Source of the DNA: Rhodococcus globerulus NBRC 14531
GTDB lineage: Bacteria; Actinomycetota; Actinomycetes; Mycobacteriales; Mycobacteriaceae
Direction of reading: 5' to 3'
DNA length: 64,000 nucleotides
Assembly: GCF_001894805.1 (NCBI RefSeq)
Contig: NZ_BCWX01000002.1
Span: 1,054,001-1,118,000, forward strand
Shown piece by piece: positions 1 through 7,512 of the stretch. The notes beneath the pieces were generated by a model that was not told the DNA's origin, made no database searches, and saw only the letters and a list, made by a program, of their open reading frames with translations. Position numbers and translations under genes: made by a program. Each line of letters begins with the position of its first letter. Position 1 is the first letter of the stretch.

Positions 1-2
1 TC

Positions 3-926
3 ATTCGGAACCTTATCCTCAGCAGAGCGGGCGTCGAGGACTCTGCCAACCTCAAGGAGCTCAACCACCTCCTGTTCACAGTCGCGCAGCGCCTTCATTC
101 ATTCATCTCGGTCAGCTATCTGGCGGCGATCCCTGCCGGCGCCCAGCTCGAGGGGAGCTCCGCCGGCGCCCTCGTCAAAGCCATGTTGGATGGAGACGAT
201 CCCACTGATCTTGCGTTGCAGTTGGGTATCGAGCTCGCACCCCGCTATCTCGTTCTGCGGCTCCTCGTGAACCTACCGAAACCTCGGCCGGGGGCCAGGG
301 ACGGCGCGCATCAGCGCCTGCAGGCATACCGTGATCTCGCCGCGGCACAAGCCAAGGTTGCTGCCCACTTCGGAGCCAAGTTGCTCGAAGCCCCGGCGCC
401 GCAACGCGGCCTGGTCCTCATCGAGGGCACACCACACTGGGGGTTGGTGTGCCAAGTCGTGCGTCAGGCGACGGCCAAGATCGGGGTGCAGATCACGGCG
501 GTCGGCGAGAATGCCGCACTCGAGGATCTCCCAGCGGCCCAGGCGACCACCCGCGAGTTGGTCCACCTCGTCCGGAGGCTCGGGCTGCCGGCGCAGTCAT
601 ACCGGATGGAGGACCTCGCGCTCGAGTATCAATTGACCCGGACCGGCCCGGCGCGCGACAGCCTGATCGGCCTACTCAGGCCGCTCGACAGCAACCCTGA
701 ACTGTTGCAGACGCTGTCCGTGCACTTGTCGAACGACCAGCACCGGCAGCGCACCGCGTCAGCGTTGGGCCTGCACACGAACACTGTCGACAACCGGATC
801 AAGCGCATTGCACACCTCACCGGATTAGACCCGACTTTGCCCTCTGAGCTGCTTAAACTGCGTGCGGCGATGATCGCACTGACCTTTGTCAGCACCGACG
901 TGGACATCCGTCCAGTGAAATTGTGA
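3..926 (+). CDS. PucR-type transcriptional regulator, C-terminal part (cut by window start)
   Basis: The reading frame is open from the first bases of the window, so the gene begins upstream and only about 307 residues are visible. The last 60 residues form a PucR C-terminal helix-turn-helix: an LSVHL segment, then QRTASALGLHTNTVDNRIKR, a typical recognition-helix pattern, followed by LTGLD. The rest matches no enzyme I know and is probably the sensory part. PucR/CdaR-type proteins are DNA-binding regulators, often of catabolic or envelope genes. The stop lies 126 bases before the first of four small peptide ORFs on the same strand, so these are its obvious candidate targets (inference from position). 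Confidence 0.75.
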   Translation: MRNLILSRAGVEDSANLKELNHLLFTVAQRLHSFISVSYLAAIPAGAQLEGSSAGALVKAMLDGDDPTDLALQLGIELAPRYLVLRLLVNLPKPRPGARDGAHQRLQAYRDLAAAQAKVAAHFGAKLLEAPAPQRGLVLIEGTPHWGLVCQVVRQATAKIGVQITAVGENAALEDLPAAQATTRELVHLVRRLGLPAQSYRMEDLALEYQLTRTGPARDSLIGLLRPLDSNPELLQTLSVHLSNDQHRQRTASALGLHTNTVDNRIKRIAHLTGLDPTLPSELLKLRAAMIALTFVSTDVDIRPVKL

Positions 927-952
927 AACCTCACATAACTCACTGGTAACAA

Positions 953-1003
953 CCCACTTTTGATGGCTGGACCCCACTTTTCAGTAGACAACCGGGATAT
1001 AAA
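953..1003 (+). promoter_or_regulatory. Candidate promoter with paired direct repeat before the peptide cluster
   Basis: CCCACTTTT occurs at 953-961 and again at 973-981, exactly 20 bases apart, or about two helical turns. A good -10 element, TATAAA, lies at 998-1003, fifty bases before the first peptide ATG. The -35 position (about 975-980) falls inside the second repeat and does not resemble TTGACA. That is the arrangement expected when an activator bound to the repeats replaces a -35 box. The PucR-type protein encoded just upstream is the natural candidate (inference). Confidence 0.4.
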
Positions 1004-1052
1004 AATGTGGCGCGAATCACCGCGCAGACCAGTAACGAAAAAGGGGAAAGAC

Positions 1053-1166
1053 ATGATCAACGGCCAGGAAAACGCCCTCCTCGGTGCCTTCTTCGACACG
1101 ATCCTGCAGCTGTTCAACGCAGGCAGCACCGGAACTGGCTCGACGAACGGCGGCGGCGTCGCCTAG
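1053..1166 (+). CDS. Small peptide 1 of tandem cluster (37 aa, QLFNAGS motif)
   Basis: The ATG at 1053 follows a strong ribosome binding site (AAAAAGGGGAAAG, 1038-1050). The product is 37 aa: a short polar N-terminus, an amphipathic or hydrophobic stretch LLGAFFDTILQLF, then the core QLFNAGS and a Gly/Ser/Thr-rich tail. There is no signal peptide, cysteine or charged C-terminus. The core recurs as QMFNAGS in the second ORF and QLFSAGS in the fourth. Small pore-forming peptides of mycolata envelopes are one analogy, but I do not recognise the family and assign no function. Confidence 0.6.
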   Translation: MINGQENALLGAFFDTILQLFNAGSTGTGSTNGGGVA

Positions 1167-1176
1167 GGACGCATTT

Positions 1177-1212
1177 CGTGCCCCTGTGCGAGATCCTTCG
1201 CACAGGGGCACG
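1177..1212 (+). terminator. Perfect 15-bp hairpin between peptide ORFs 1 and 2
   Basis: Bases 1177-1191 (CGTGCCCCTGTGCGA) pair perfectly with 1198-1212 around a six-base loop, GATCCT, starting ten bases after the first peptide stop. The following bases are TTTCTC rather than a full T tract. This may be a partial terminator or processing hairpin that raises expression of peptide 1 relative to the downstream ORFs. Confidence 0.65.
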
Positions 1213-1276
1213 TTTCTCGCCCCCACGATCTGAGGGGGTGACCACACCGCCACCCCGCTTAGGCCAGGAGTAATAC

Positions 1277-1420
1277 ATGATCGCCTCACCAACGACCGGC
1301 GCTTTGGCCGTCGTCATGAACACCGTCCTGCAGATGTTCAACGCGGGCAGCAGCTTTCTCTTCACCAATAACGCTCCGCTCCCGGGCGGCGGCGAAGATC
1401 CCACGACGCCCGTGCCCTGA
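1277..1420 (+). CDS. Small peptide 2 of tandem cluster (47 aa, QMFNAGS motif)
   Basis: The ATG at 1277 is preceded by CCAGGAG (1264-1270) at six bases' spacing. The 47-residue product has a hydrophobic segment, GALAVVMNTVLQMF, leading into QMFNAGSS, then a proline- and acid-rich tail. It shares the [IV]LQ[LM]FNAGS core with peptide 1, so the two are probably homologous. Function is unknown. The recurrence of the core, together with good ribosome binding sites, is the main reason to treat these short ORFs as real. Confidence 0.55.
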   Translation: MIASPTTGALAVVMNTVLQMFNAGSSFLFTNNAPLPGGGEDPTTPVP

Positions 1421-1464
1421 TCGATCTACCCGCTCGCACCGTAACGTCGCAGACAGGAATCATC

Positions 1465-1608
1465 GTGATCAACTCGCCGTACACCCAGGGCAGCCTGGTC
1501 ATCGACTTCGGCTCTCTTGCCAGCGCACTCGGTTTCGGAAGTGCCGGCCCGATCGTCTCGTTCGGCAGTGCCGGAAGCATTGAATTCAGTAGTGTCGGCG
1601 GACTTTGA
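1465..1608 (+). CDS. Small peptide 3 of tandem cluster (47 aa, Gly/Ser/Phe-rich)
   Basis: The GTG at 1465 follows ACAGGAAT (1452-1459). The 47-aa product lacks the QLFNAGS core but repeats FGS units (DFGSLASALGFGSAGPI, then SFGSAGSIEF), giving a low-complexity, nearly uncharged sequence. It sits between the second and fourth ORFs of the cluster with gaps of about 45 and 62 bases, which suggests one transcript. The GTG start and lack of a conserved core make it less certain than its neighbours. Confidence 0.45.
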   Translation: MINSPYTQGSLVIDFGSLASALGFGSAGPIVSFGSAGSIEFSSVGGL

Positions 1609-1670
1609 CAGACCTCACTGTCTCCCACGCACATTCGTATCCACCCGCGAAACAGAAAGCAGGTCTTCCT

Positions 1671-1838
1671 GTGCCTACAATTCCGCTCACCGGTGACCCC
1701 GTCGTGATCAACATAATTGTCCAGCTTTTCAGCGCAGGCAGCAGCAATGCGCTCGCACTGGGCGGTGTCGGGAGCAGCGGTCTCGGTAGCACCGGGCTCG
1801 GCAGCTTCGACTCAGCGAGCATGGGCAGCGCCGCATAG
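1671..1838 (+). CDS. Small peptide 4 of tandem cluster (55 aa, QLFSAGS motif)
   Basis: The preferred start is the GTG at 1671, behind AAGCAGG (1657-1663). An in-frame TTG at 1605 would add 22 polar residues and has no better ribosome site. The product has PVVINIIVQLFSAGSS, equivalent to the core of peptides 1 and 2, followed by a striking GVGSSGLGSTGLGS repeat. It closes the cluster ahead of a long inverted repeat. I see no recognisable domain. Confidence 0.5.
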   Translation: MPTIPLTGDPVVINIIVQLFSAGSSNALALGGVGSSGLGSTGLGSFDSASMGSAA

Positions 1839-1855
1839 CAGCCATCGTTCTGCGT

Positions 1856-1913
1856 GAACTGCTCCCCGAATCTCGGACTGACGAGTTCAGTTCTGACATT
1901 CGGGGAGCAGTTC
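1856..1913. terminator. Long inverted repeat between peptide cluster and convergent gene
   Basis: GAACTGCTCCCCGAAT (1856-1871) is the exact reverse complement of 1898-1913, with a 26-base loop that itself holds CTCG/CGAG. It lies 17 bases after the last peptide stop and reaches into the stop codon of the convergent gene, so it probably ends transcription from both sides. Confidence 0.6.
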
Positions 1914-2166
1914 AGTTCGAGTAGTCTCGTAGCGTAAAAACGAACCCGACTGCAATCGCGGCACCTGCCAGGACATACACCGCAATCCGCAACCATGTCG
2001 GGCCGGCAAAACTGACGGCAATCGCCGCAGCCAGAGCCACGATGATCATCACGACGCCGTAAGCCGGTGTGCGTTCCGGATGTGCCGCGTGTCGATGCTG
2101 TGAATTCTCCACTACTTCACTGTGCGCCACCGTGGTTGGCAGATGCAATGGTGCGTGGTTTGTCAC
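1912..2166 (-). CDS. Small two-helix membrane protein (84 aa)
   Basis: I place the start at the GTG at 2166-2164, which overlaps the TGA of the upstream gene as GTGA and implies translational coupling. A longer frame open to 2451 exists, but its upstream part is only the shadow of the neighbouring gene. The first 35 residues are polar and His-rich. Two hydrophobic segments follow (VVMIIVALAAAIAVSFAG and IAVYVLAGAAIAVGFVF), then a short charged end, LRDYSN. DUF3040-like and other small actinobacterial membrane proteins look similar, but I cannot name a family. Confidence 0.6.
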   Translation of the reverse strand: MTNHAPLHLPTTVAHSEVVENSQHRHAAHPERTPAYGVVMIIVALAAAIAVSFAGPTWLRIAVYVLAGAAIAVGFVFTLRDYSN

Positions 2167-2683
2167 CGTGAATACAACTGTGTTTCGAGACCTGGGTTCG
2201 CGTGGACGGATTCGAGCCGGGCAAGGTCGGCGGAGACGACAAGCGTGTCCATGTCGTCCATCCCGGTTGCGCCGCACCAGGTTCGGTCCGCGGGCCACCA
2301 AAAGTTCGGGGTGCGCGTCCGTGTGGCGCGGTGTGCGGGGGGCCGGGCTGTCGTGACTACCTGGTAGTTCCACCCCTCGCGCACGGACCCGGGCGTCCGA
2401 CACTATTGGGAAACCACGCTCCGACGATCTCGGAAAACTGCGTCCCGACAATCATCTCTGCGCCCACGGCAGTGGCGACCTGGGACCATGTCACCGCTCG
2501 CGGCTCGCCGTCGTCATGGATATAGGCCGGGTGCAGGATTCGCAGAACATGCGGGTAGCGGTCGGCTAGCCAGTGACCCGTCGGTCCTGCGTCGGGGTAC
2601 GGGTAGGGCGCGAGCCATGTCGCGCTATCCGGCAACGAATCGCCGATCCAACCTAGGCGTGGGGGCACACTGCGATTCTCCAT
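2163..2683 (-). pseudogene. Conserved-looking cytoplasmic protein split by a frameshift
   Basis: Two minus-strand frames each give convincing protein. The first half (2683 to about 2390) starts MENRSVPPRLGWIGDSLPD and contains LADRYPHVLRILHPAY and VTWSQVATAVG. The second (about 2384 to 2163) continues with REGWNYQVV, PNFWWPADRTWCGATGMDDMDT and ends LYSR. They meet in a GCCCGGGTCC run near 2385-2395, where adding one base would join them into one protein of about 172 aa. This is either a real inactivating indel or a sequencing error. Trp-rich proteins of this type are common hypothetical proteins in Rhodococcus. Its stop overlaps the start of the following membrane protein gene. Confidence 0.55.
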
Positions 2684-2711
2684 GCGTTGTCGCGGCGCTG
2701 CGTGAGTGCGA

Positions 2712-3068
2712 TCAGGAGCAGACTTGTTGGAACGTTGTGGCGCCCGGTCGTAATAGATAGCGCTTCTCTCTCCCGTCAGCCTCGAAAACAGCTGCAGTTT
2801 CGGATAACCGGGTCATAGTGCCCTTCTGGTACGGGTCGTCCCAACCGGAGGGCGAGTTATTTTGCCGAGCATCGGTGTTGACCGCTTCCCAGTATTCGCC
2901 GGCGAACTTGGCCTCTCGCGCACCGCAGTGGGTGTACATCGTGTAGCTGTAGGCGGTGCCGATTTCAACCTTCTCCGGTGATGGTTCGGACGGAGCGCCG
3001 CATCCAGCCAGGCCCGTTGTGAACAGCGCCGCTATGCTCAGCCACTTTGCTACCGAAAGCCTTGTCAT
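2712..3068 (-). CDS. Small secreted lipoprotein (118 aa)
   Basis: The N-terminus MTRLSVAKWL plus a hydrophobic stretch leads to the lipobox LAGC with the lipidated Cys at residue 23, so the mature protein of about 96 aa should be anchored on the outer face of the membrane. The mature part has two more cysteines (THCGAREAKF and the terminal QQVCS), possibly a disulfide, and no recognisable domain. Its ATG at 3068 is preceded by a short tandem repeat instead of a clear purine-rich ribosome site. Function is unknown. Confidence 0.75.
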   Translation of the reverse strand: MTRLSVAKWLSIAALFTTGLAGCGAPSEPSPEKVEIGTAYSYTMYTHCGAREAKFAGEYWEAVNTDARQNNSPSGWDDPYQKGTMTRLSETAAVFEADGREKRYLLRPGATTFQQVCS

Positions 3069-3073
3069 ACATT

Positions 3074-3100
3074 GACTTTAGCTTTTGGGACTTTAGCTTT
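3074..3100. repeat. 12-bp tandem repeat in the lipoprotein leader
   Basis: GACTTTAGCTTT occurs at 3074-3085 and 3089-3100, three bases apart, directly upstream of the lipoprotein ATG. It could be a regulator site or simple slippage. The remaining intergenic stretch, 3101-3432, shows no ORF I would support. Confidence 0.5.
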
Positions 3101-3432
3101 GGTGCGTTGATTGATCGCCGCGAGTCAGTGCCAGGTGTTCCACCACTCCGCATTCCACAAGGGGAACCAGCCATGGCGTCCAGATCTTCCAACTGGTTGC
3201 GAGTCCGTAAGGCGGAATCGGATCATCAAGGCACCTCCTGATGGTACGAAAATGAACGGCTCGACCGGTGGTACTTCACAGTGGTGTCGGTCCGGGTTGT
3301 CGGTGTTGTCGGGTCGACCGTCTTTGCAATTCGATCCTGGCGGAACCGAAACAGACCCACTCAGAGCAGTGTTGGCAGCCCAGATGAGGGTAAGTGAGCG
3401 ATGCGGAAGGAAAACGAGCTTCACACTTTGAG

Positions 3433-3450
3433 ATGTAACGGGTGATACAT
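3433..3450. promoter_or_regulatory. Imperfect palindrome before the ChrB-like gene
   Basis: ATGTAAC and GATACAT form 7-base arms with one mismatch around GGGT, ending nine bases before the GTG of the ChrB-like regulator. The gene has no good ribosome binding site, so the transcript may be short or leaderless and this dyad may be an autoregulatory operator. Confidence 0.3.
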
Positions 3451-3458
3451 TCTCCAGT

Positions 3459-4034
3459 GTGAATTCCGAGTCATCCGTGAGTTGGCGGATAATCCTGATC
3501 AAGATTGCTGCCGAGCCGACGCGTCACCGTGTTGCCGTGTGGCGAGAACTGCGCAAAGTGGGTGCGTTGTCGATCGGGCAAGGCACCTGGGCTGTGCCCA
3601 ACGTTCCGGCGTTCGCGGCGGGGGTCGACCGTGCGAAAGAACTTGTCGACCGCGCGTCCGGTGAAATTGTCTTCCTCAACGCAACGGGTGCGAGCGAGGA
3701 AGACAACTCGCGATTCGCCGCGATGTTCACCGCGGCCCGCGAGGAAGACTGGACCGAATTCCTGTCGGACTGTGCGAAATACGAGGCCGAGCTCGACAAG
3801 GAGATCCGGATCCAGAAATTTACACTCGCAGAACTCGAGGAAGAAGAGCAGAGCCTGGACAGGCTTCGTCGCTGGCATCGAGACTTGAAGGCGCGCGACG
3901 TATTCGGCGCGAGGAATGCGGAAAGCGCAACGGCGGCGCTCCAGCAGTGCACCCTGCGGTTCGAGGACTACTCGGAGCGAGTGATCAACGCACTGCACTC
4001 TCCTGAAGGCATTGACGACGGTGATCTCACATGA
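3459..4034 (+). CDS. ChrB-N-domain regulator-like protein
   Basis: This 191-residue protein matches the ChrB N-terminal domain family: WRIILIKIAAEPTRHRVAVWRELRKVGALSIGQGTWAVPN is the typical first region, a winged-helix-like fold. A charged helical segment with a Glu-rich run (LAELEEEEQSLDRLRRW) ends it. ChrB proteins were first linked to chromate resistance, but in actinobacteria the stand-alone domain is usually a putative regulator next to transporters. Here the stop overlaps the ATG of an MFS exporter by four bases, so the pair is one translational unit. That its ligand is chromate is not supported by anything visible. Confidence 0.7.
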   Translation: MNSESSVSWRIILIKIAAEPTRHRVAVWRELRKVGALSIGQGTWAVPNVPAFAAGVDRAKELVDRASGEIVFLNATGASEEDNSRFAAMFTAAREEDWTEFLSDCAKYEAELDKEIRIQKFTLAELEEEEQSLDRLRRWHRDLKARDVFGARNAESATAALQQCTLRFEDYSERVINALHSPEGIDDGDLT

Positions 4035-5206
4035 GTGACAACAAAGCCCAGGTCGAAGGCGCGCGATGGCAGATGTGGCCGCTGTACGCGGCCGGGTTCA
4101 CGACTGCATTCGGAGCCCATGCCGTTGCGGCGAACCTCGTGTTCGATCTCGACGATCTGGCGAATTCGCTGCTCTATCTCGGTCTACTGCTGGCCCTGTA
4201 CGACGGCGCCGAAGTCCTGCTCAAACCTGTGTTCGGCACGCTGGCAGATCGGATCGGTGCCAAGCCGGTCCTGCTCGGCGGGCTCGTCGCGTTTGCCGCA
4301 GCATCGTTTCTGTTTGTTGTTGTCGCGGATACGGATTGGTTGTGGTTGGCGCGGCTCGGCCAAGGTGCGGCAGCATCGGCATTCTCGCCGGCTGCAAGTT
4401 CTTCGGTGGCTCGATTGACCCGAAAAGGCAAGCACGGCAGTGCTTTCGGAACCTACGGGTTCTACAAAAGTCTCGGCTATACCCTCGGTCCGTTGCTGGG
4501 CGGTGTGATCGTGTGGATGGGTGGTCTCACACTTCTGTTTGCAGTCATGGCCGTCCTCGCGCTGGTTGTCGCGATCTGGGCCAAGGTCGTGGTACCTGCG
4601 CTTCCGCCGCTACCTCGGGCCAGGCAAACCGTGGTTGATTTGGCTCGTCGCCTGAGTGATCGTCAGTTCCTCGGTCCCACCGCAGCTCTTGCGGCGTCGA
4701 CTGCCGCACTGTCGGTCGGTGTGGGGTTTCTCCCAGTTGCCGGCGTTGATGCGGGCCTTGGACCGATAGCAACAGGTGCGGCCGTGTCAGTACTGGCGTT
4801 GTGTGCGGCATTTGCTCAACCGCGAGCAGGGCGAGCACTCGACGCGGGAAAAATCACCGTCGAGCGAGGTGTGGCATGGGGATTGGTTGTCACCGCCGCC
4901 GGTCTGGCGCTTGCCATGATTCCGGGGCTGGTCGGGATTCTCACTGCGGCAGTTGCTGTCGGCATCGGCACCGGCATCATCACGCCCCTCGGCTTTGCCG
5001 CACTTGCTGCATCGACGCCCGAGGAGCGCATGGGTCAAACCATGGGTGCAGCCGAACTGGGACGTGAACTCGGTGACGCGGGCGGCCCGCTGATCGTCGC
5101 AGGCGTGGCAGCCGTCGCGACACTGACGGCGGGCTTCGGGGTACTTGCCGTAATAACACTGTTGATCGGCGCAGATTCCGCGCGTCAGCGCAACGTCCGT
5201 TCATGA
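4031..5206 (+). CDS. MFS efflux transporter
   Basis: This 391-residue, very hydrophobic protein of about 12 helices is typical of drug/arabinose-efflux MFS members. The loop after helix 2 reads LADRIGAKPVLLGG, the hallmark MFS motif A, and GAAELGRELGDAGGPL lies in the C-terminal half. It is probably a proton-driven exporter in the plasma membrane. The start codon overlaps the stop of the ChrB-like gene, so the two are co-translated and the regulator probably controls this transporter. The substrate cannot be read from sequence. Confidence 0.8.
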   Translation: MSDNKAQVEGARWQMWPLYAAGFTTAFGAHAVAANLVFDLDDLANSLLYLGLLLALYDGAEVLLKPVFGTLADRIGAKPVLLGGLVAFAAASFLFVVVADTDWLWLARLGQGAAASAFSPAASSSVARLTRKGKHGSAFGTYGFYKSLGYTLGPLLGGVIVWMGGLTLLFAVMAVLALVVAIWAKVVVPALPPLPRARQTVVDLARRLSDRQFLGPTAALAASTAALSVGVGFLPVAGVDAGLGPIATGAAVSVLALCAAFAQPRAGRALDAGKITVERGVAWGLVVTAAGLALAMIPGLVGILTAAVAVGIGTGIITPLGFAALAASTPEERMGQTMGAAELGRELGDAGGPLIVAGVAAVATLTAGFGVLAVITLLIGADSARQRNVRS

Positions 5207-5275
5207 CGCCGTCGATGCTCCGTGGCTCGGTTGCCGGGAACGTCAGGTTGAAACGCCGCTCGTAATCTCGAGGCT

Positions 5276-5767
5276 CTAAGTGGTGGCCTGCGCTCTGATC
5301 AGTTGCGCGAGCGTCGATGACGTAATGCACAGAACTAGCGCGGAGATCACGACCAACCAGAGCCCCCATCCCACTGACGGTCCAATGATCTTTCCGGCGA
5401 TCTCGGTACCGCGTTGGAGTATGCAGGCGGCGTTGCCGACGGCAACGATCAAGACTGCGATTCCCGCCAAGGGGCCAATGCAGTGGTTCTTCACCTGCGG
5501 TGTGACGCCCCTCGAAAGAAGCGGAGTCAATGCGAAAGCCGCACCGATCCCGAGGATCAGGGTGATCACGCCGCATTCGCCGATACCGGAACTACCCAGC
5601 GCGAGGAACGACGTCCACGGACCGATGCTGCCGATGATGATGCCGACACACGAGAGCGCTGCTGCGATCAGATTCGGCCTGAAATGAGCAGGCATCGGCA
5701 TCTGAGGTACCCGGGGTGAAATCCCGAACGGCTGCTGCTCATACGGCTGACTTACCCGAATAGTCAC
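5276..5767 (-). CDS. Four-helix membrane protein of unknown function
   Basis: A 163-residue protein with a proline- and Gln-rich cytoplasmic start (YEQQPFGISPRVPQMPMP), then four hydrophobic segments beginning at PNLIAAALSCVGIIIGSIGPW. The lengths and the SIGPW motif after helix 1 resemble small actinobacterial membrane proteins of no known role. It stands alone, convergent with the MFS gene (69-base gap) and followed by the epimerase operon in the same direction but across a 131-base gap. Confidence 0.6.
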   Translation of the reverse strand: MTIRVSQPYEQQPFGISPRVPQMPMPAHFRPNLIAAALSCVGIIIGSIGPWTSFLALGSSGIGECGVITLILGIGAAFALTPLLSRGVTPQVKNHCIGPLAGIAVLIVAVGNAACILQRGTEIAGKIIGPSVGWGLWLVVISALVLCITSSTLAQLIRAQATT

Positions 5768-5898
5768 TGGGTGGACCGACTCTCTCTAACAGCGTTGTTG
5801 CTCGTGTCTAGCTTCTTCGGAGTCTAGGGACCGCCCTCTGTGTTGTGACCGATTCGACAATATTCAATTGAACGTGAGTGCAGACCTGGCCCGGACAG

Positions 5899-6828
5899 TC
5901 AGCCCAAAGCAACGGGAAGCAAGCCTCGCGGAGTGTCCTGAACTATCTGGTTGAGCGCCGTGTCCAGCGTCGGAAATGTGAACTCGAAGCCGGTATCGGC
6001 GAGCACGCCCGGGTCCACCCAGCGGCTCTTGAGCACTAGCTCGGCTTCGGTGCGTATTACGCGTGCGCCCAACTTCAGCATCCAGTCGGGCGTCGGCAAC
6101 CCGCGCGCTCGACCCAGGGATGCACGCACCTCACGCATCAACACGTCGTTGGTCACCGCAACGGGCGAGGCGACATTGACCGGACCGGAGATGGCCTGGT
6201 GCTCGTAGACGTGGGTGATGGAACGAACTAGGTCATCGGCGTGAACCCAACTGAACATCTGCCGACCGTCGCCCATTCTTCCGCCGAAGCCGACGCGGGC
6301 CAGATTGATGAACGGATTTATCGCCCCGCCGCCGGCGCCGAGCACGATCGACATCCGCAGCGCCACCTTGCGAACGGTTGTCGGTGCCTCGAACAGCTCT
6401 TGCTCCCAAGCTCGCGCGACAGCCACCGAGAATCCTGTTCCCAGCTCGCCGGTCCTCTCGTTCATCGGCCGATCACGAGCGTCTCGATAGATTGTGCCGG
6501 TGCTGGCATTTATCCAGAGCGACGGCGGCTGCGGTGTGCGGGCCAGTGCGCGACCAAGCTGCGCCGTGGTTTCCACGCGTGAGGAAAAGATCTCATCGGC
6601 GTTGCGCTTGTTGTAGCGGCAGCTCACCGAGCGTCCGGCGAGATTGACAACCAGATCCGCTCCATCCAGAACGTCGACGACGCCTTGTCCGTCGGACCAA
6701 GCGGCATCACACGAGTCGCCCCGCCCGATCGTCCGAACATTGATCCCACTGGCTTCGAGCGAGCGACGAAGGTACTGCCCGATATAGCCCGACGCTCCGC
6801 AAATGACGACGCAATTCATGGTGCTCAT
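5899..6828 (-). CDS. SDR39U1/TIGR01777-type NAD-dependent epimerase
   Basis: This 309-residue protein is an atypical short-chain dehydrogenase. The N-terminal dinucleotide site is GASGYIGQYLRR, VVNLAGRSVSCRYN follows, and INASTGTIYRD holds the region near the active site. The family characteristically ends with a DUF1731-like segment, here the stretch around LPTPDWMLKLGARVIRTEAELVLKSRWVDPG. Members are called nucleoside-diphosphate sugar epimerases, but their real substrates are mostly unknown. Its ATG overlaps the stop of the TetR gene by four bases, so it is the second gene of an autoregulated operon driven from 7.5 kb. Confidence 0.8.
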   Translation of the reverse strand: MSTMNCVVICGASGYIGQYLRRSLEASGINVRTIGRGDSCDAAWSDGQGVVDVLDGADLVVNLAGRSVSCRYNKRNADEIFSSRVETTAQLGRALARTPQPPSLWINASTGTIYRDARDRPMNERTGELGTGFSVAVARAWEQELFEAPTTVRKVALRMSIVLGAGGGAINPFINLARVGFGGRMGDGRQMFSWVHADDLVRSITHVYEHQAISGPVNVASPVAVTNDVLMREVRASLGRARGLPTPDWMLKLGARVIRTEAELVLKSRWVDPGVLADTGFEFTFPTLDTALNQIVQDTPRGLLPVALG

Positions 6829-7502
6829 CGCACGGTCTCCTCTTCTCGCGCAGTGACTTTGGCCATCAATTTCGCGACGTCACCGACCAAGCTCCTGGCC
6901 ACTGGTAGGCGGGCGAGCTTGACGGTTTTCGCGACCACTGGGGCGAGACCGTCGACCAATGCACGCGTACGTGCTTGTCCGGGCGACGAATCGGTGACCC
7001 AGTGCAGAGTCACACCCATATAGGTGAGCCACAGAAGTGTGGGGAGCTGTTTCTCCAATGAGGGCGGTGTCCGCTGGTGGGAGGCAGTCAGAGCCTCGCG
7101 CATCAGATCGATCGCCATTGCTCGGGCATCGGTGGACTCGACCGAAAACGGGCTGGATCGCGAGGTGGTAGGTAACGCACTTTGCAGGAATGTTCCGCCG
7201 AAGTCGTGATAGGGCGTCATGACATCGAGTCCGGAGTGCAGAACTGTCTTCAGGTTCTCCGTGAGTGAGCCGCCCTGGCGCAACAGTGGAAGTGCCCGAT
7301 CGCGGTGATCGCGCTGGACGACTAGATACAGCTCATGGACAAGTTCGTCCTTGCTGGCGAAGTAGTAGTAGGCATTTCCGAGAGAGACGCCTGCCTCGCT
7401 TGCGATCCGGCGCATGGTTGTCGACTGGAAGCCCTCGTCGCGGAAGAGTCGCAAGGCGGTATCCACAAGCTTTTCCCGCGTCTCAGTTCCGCGACTACTC
7501 AT
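6825..7502 (-). CDS. TetR-family repressor of the epimerase operon
   Basis: A 225-residue protein with the classic TetR N-terminal helix-turn-helix: REKLVDTALRLFRDEGFQSTTMRRIASEAGVSLGNAYYYFASKDELV. The C-terminal ligand domain is divergent. The gene is first in an operon with the SDR39U1-type epimerase (ATGA overlap). Two palindromes containing TTGAAC-GT-GTTCAA lie just upstream, the first beginning 11 bases from the start codon. It probably represses its own operon until an unknown ligand binds. Confidence 0.85.
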   Translation of the reverse strand: MSSRGTETREKLVDTALRLFRDEGFQSTTMRRIASEAGVSLGNAYYYFASKDELVHELYLVVQRDHRDRALPLLRQGGSLTENLKTVLHSGLDVMTPYHDFGGTFLQSALPTTSRSSPFSVESTDARAMAIDLMREALTASHQRTPPSLEKQLPTLLWLTYMGVTLHWVTDSSPGQARTRALVDGLAPVVAKTVKLARLPVARSLVGDVAKLMAKVTAREEETVR

Positions 7503-7512
7503 GACGTCTCCT

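Noticed and set aside
2167-2451. N-terminal extension of the small membrane protein
   Set aside because: Arg/Pro-rich shadow of the frameshifted gene; the GTG at 2166 with stop/start overlap explains the start better.
3101-3432. ORFs on both strands in the lipoprotein/ChrB intergenic region
   Set aside because: Short, unlike proteins in composition, overlapping the likely promoters and without ribosome sites.
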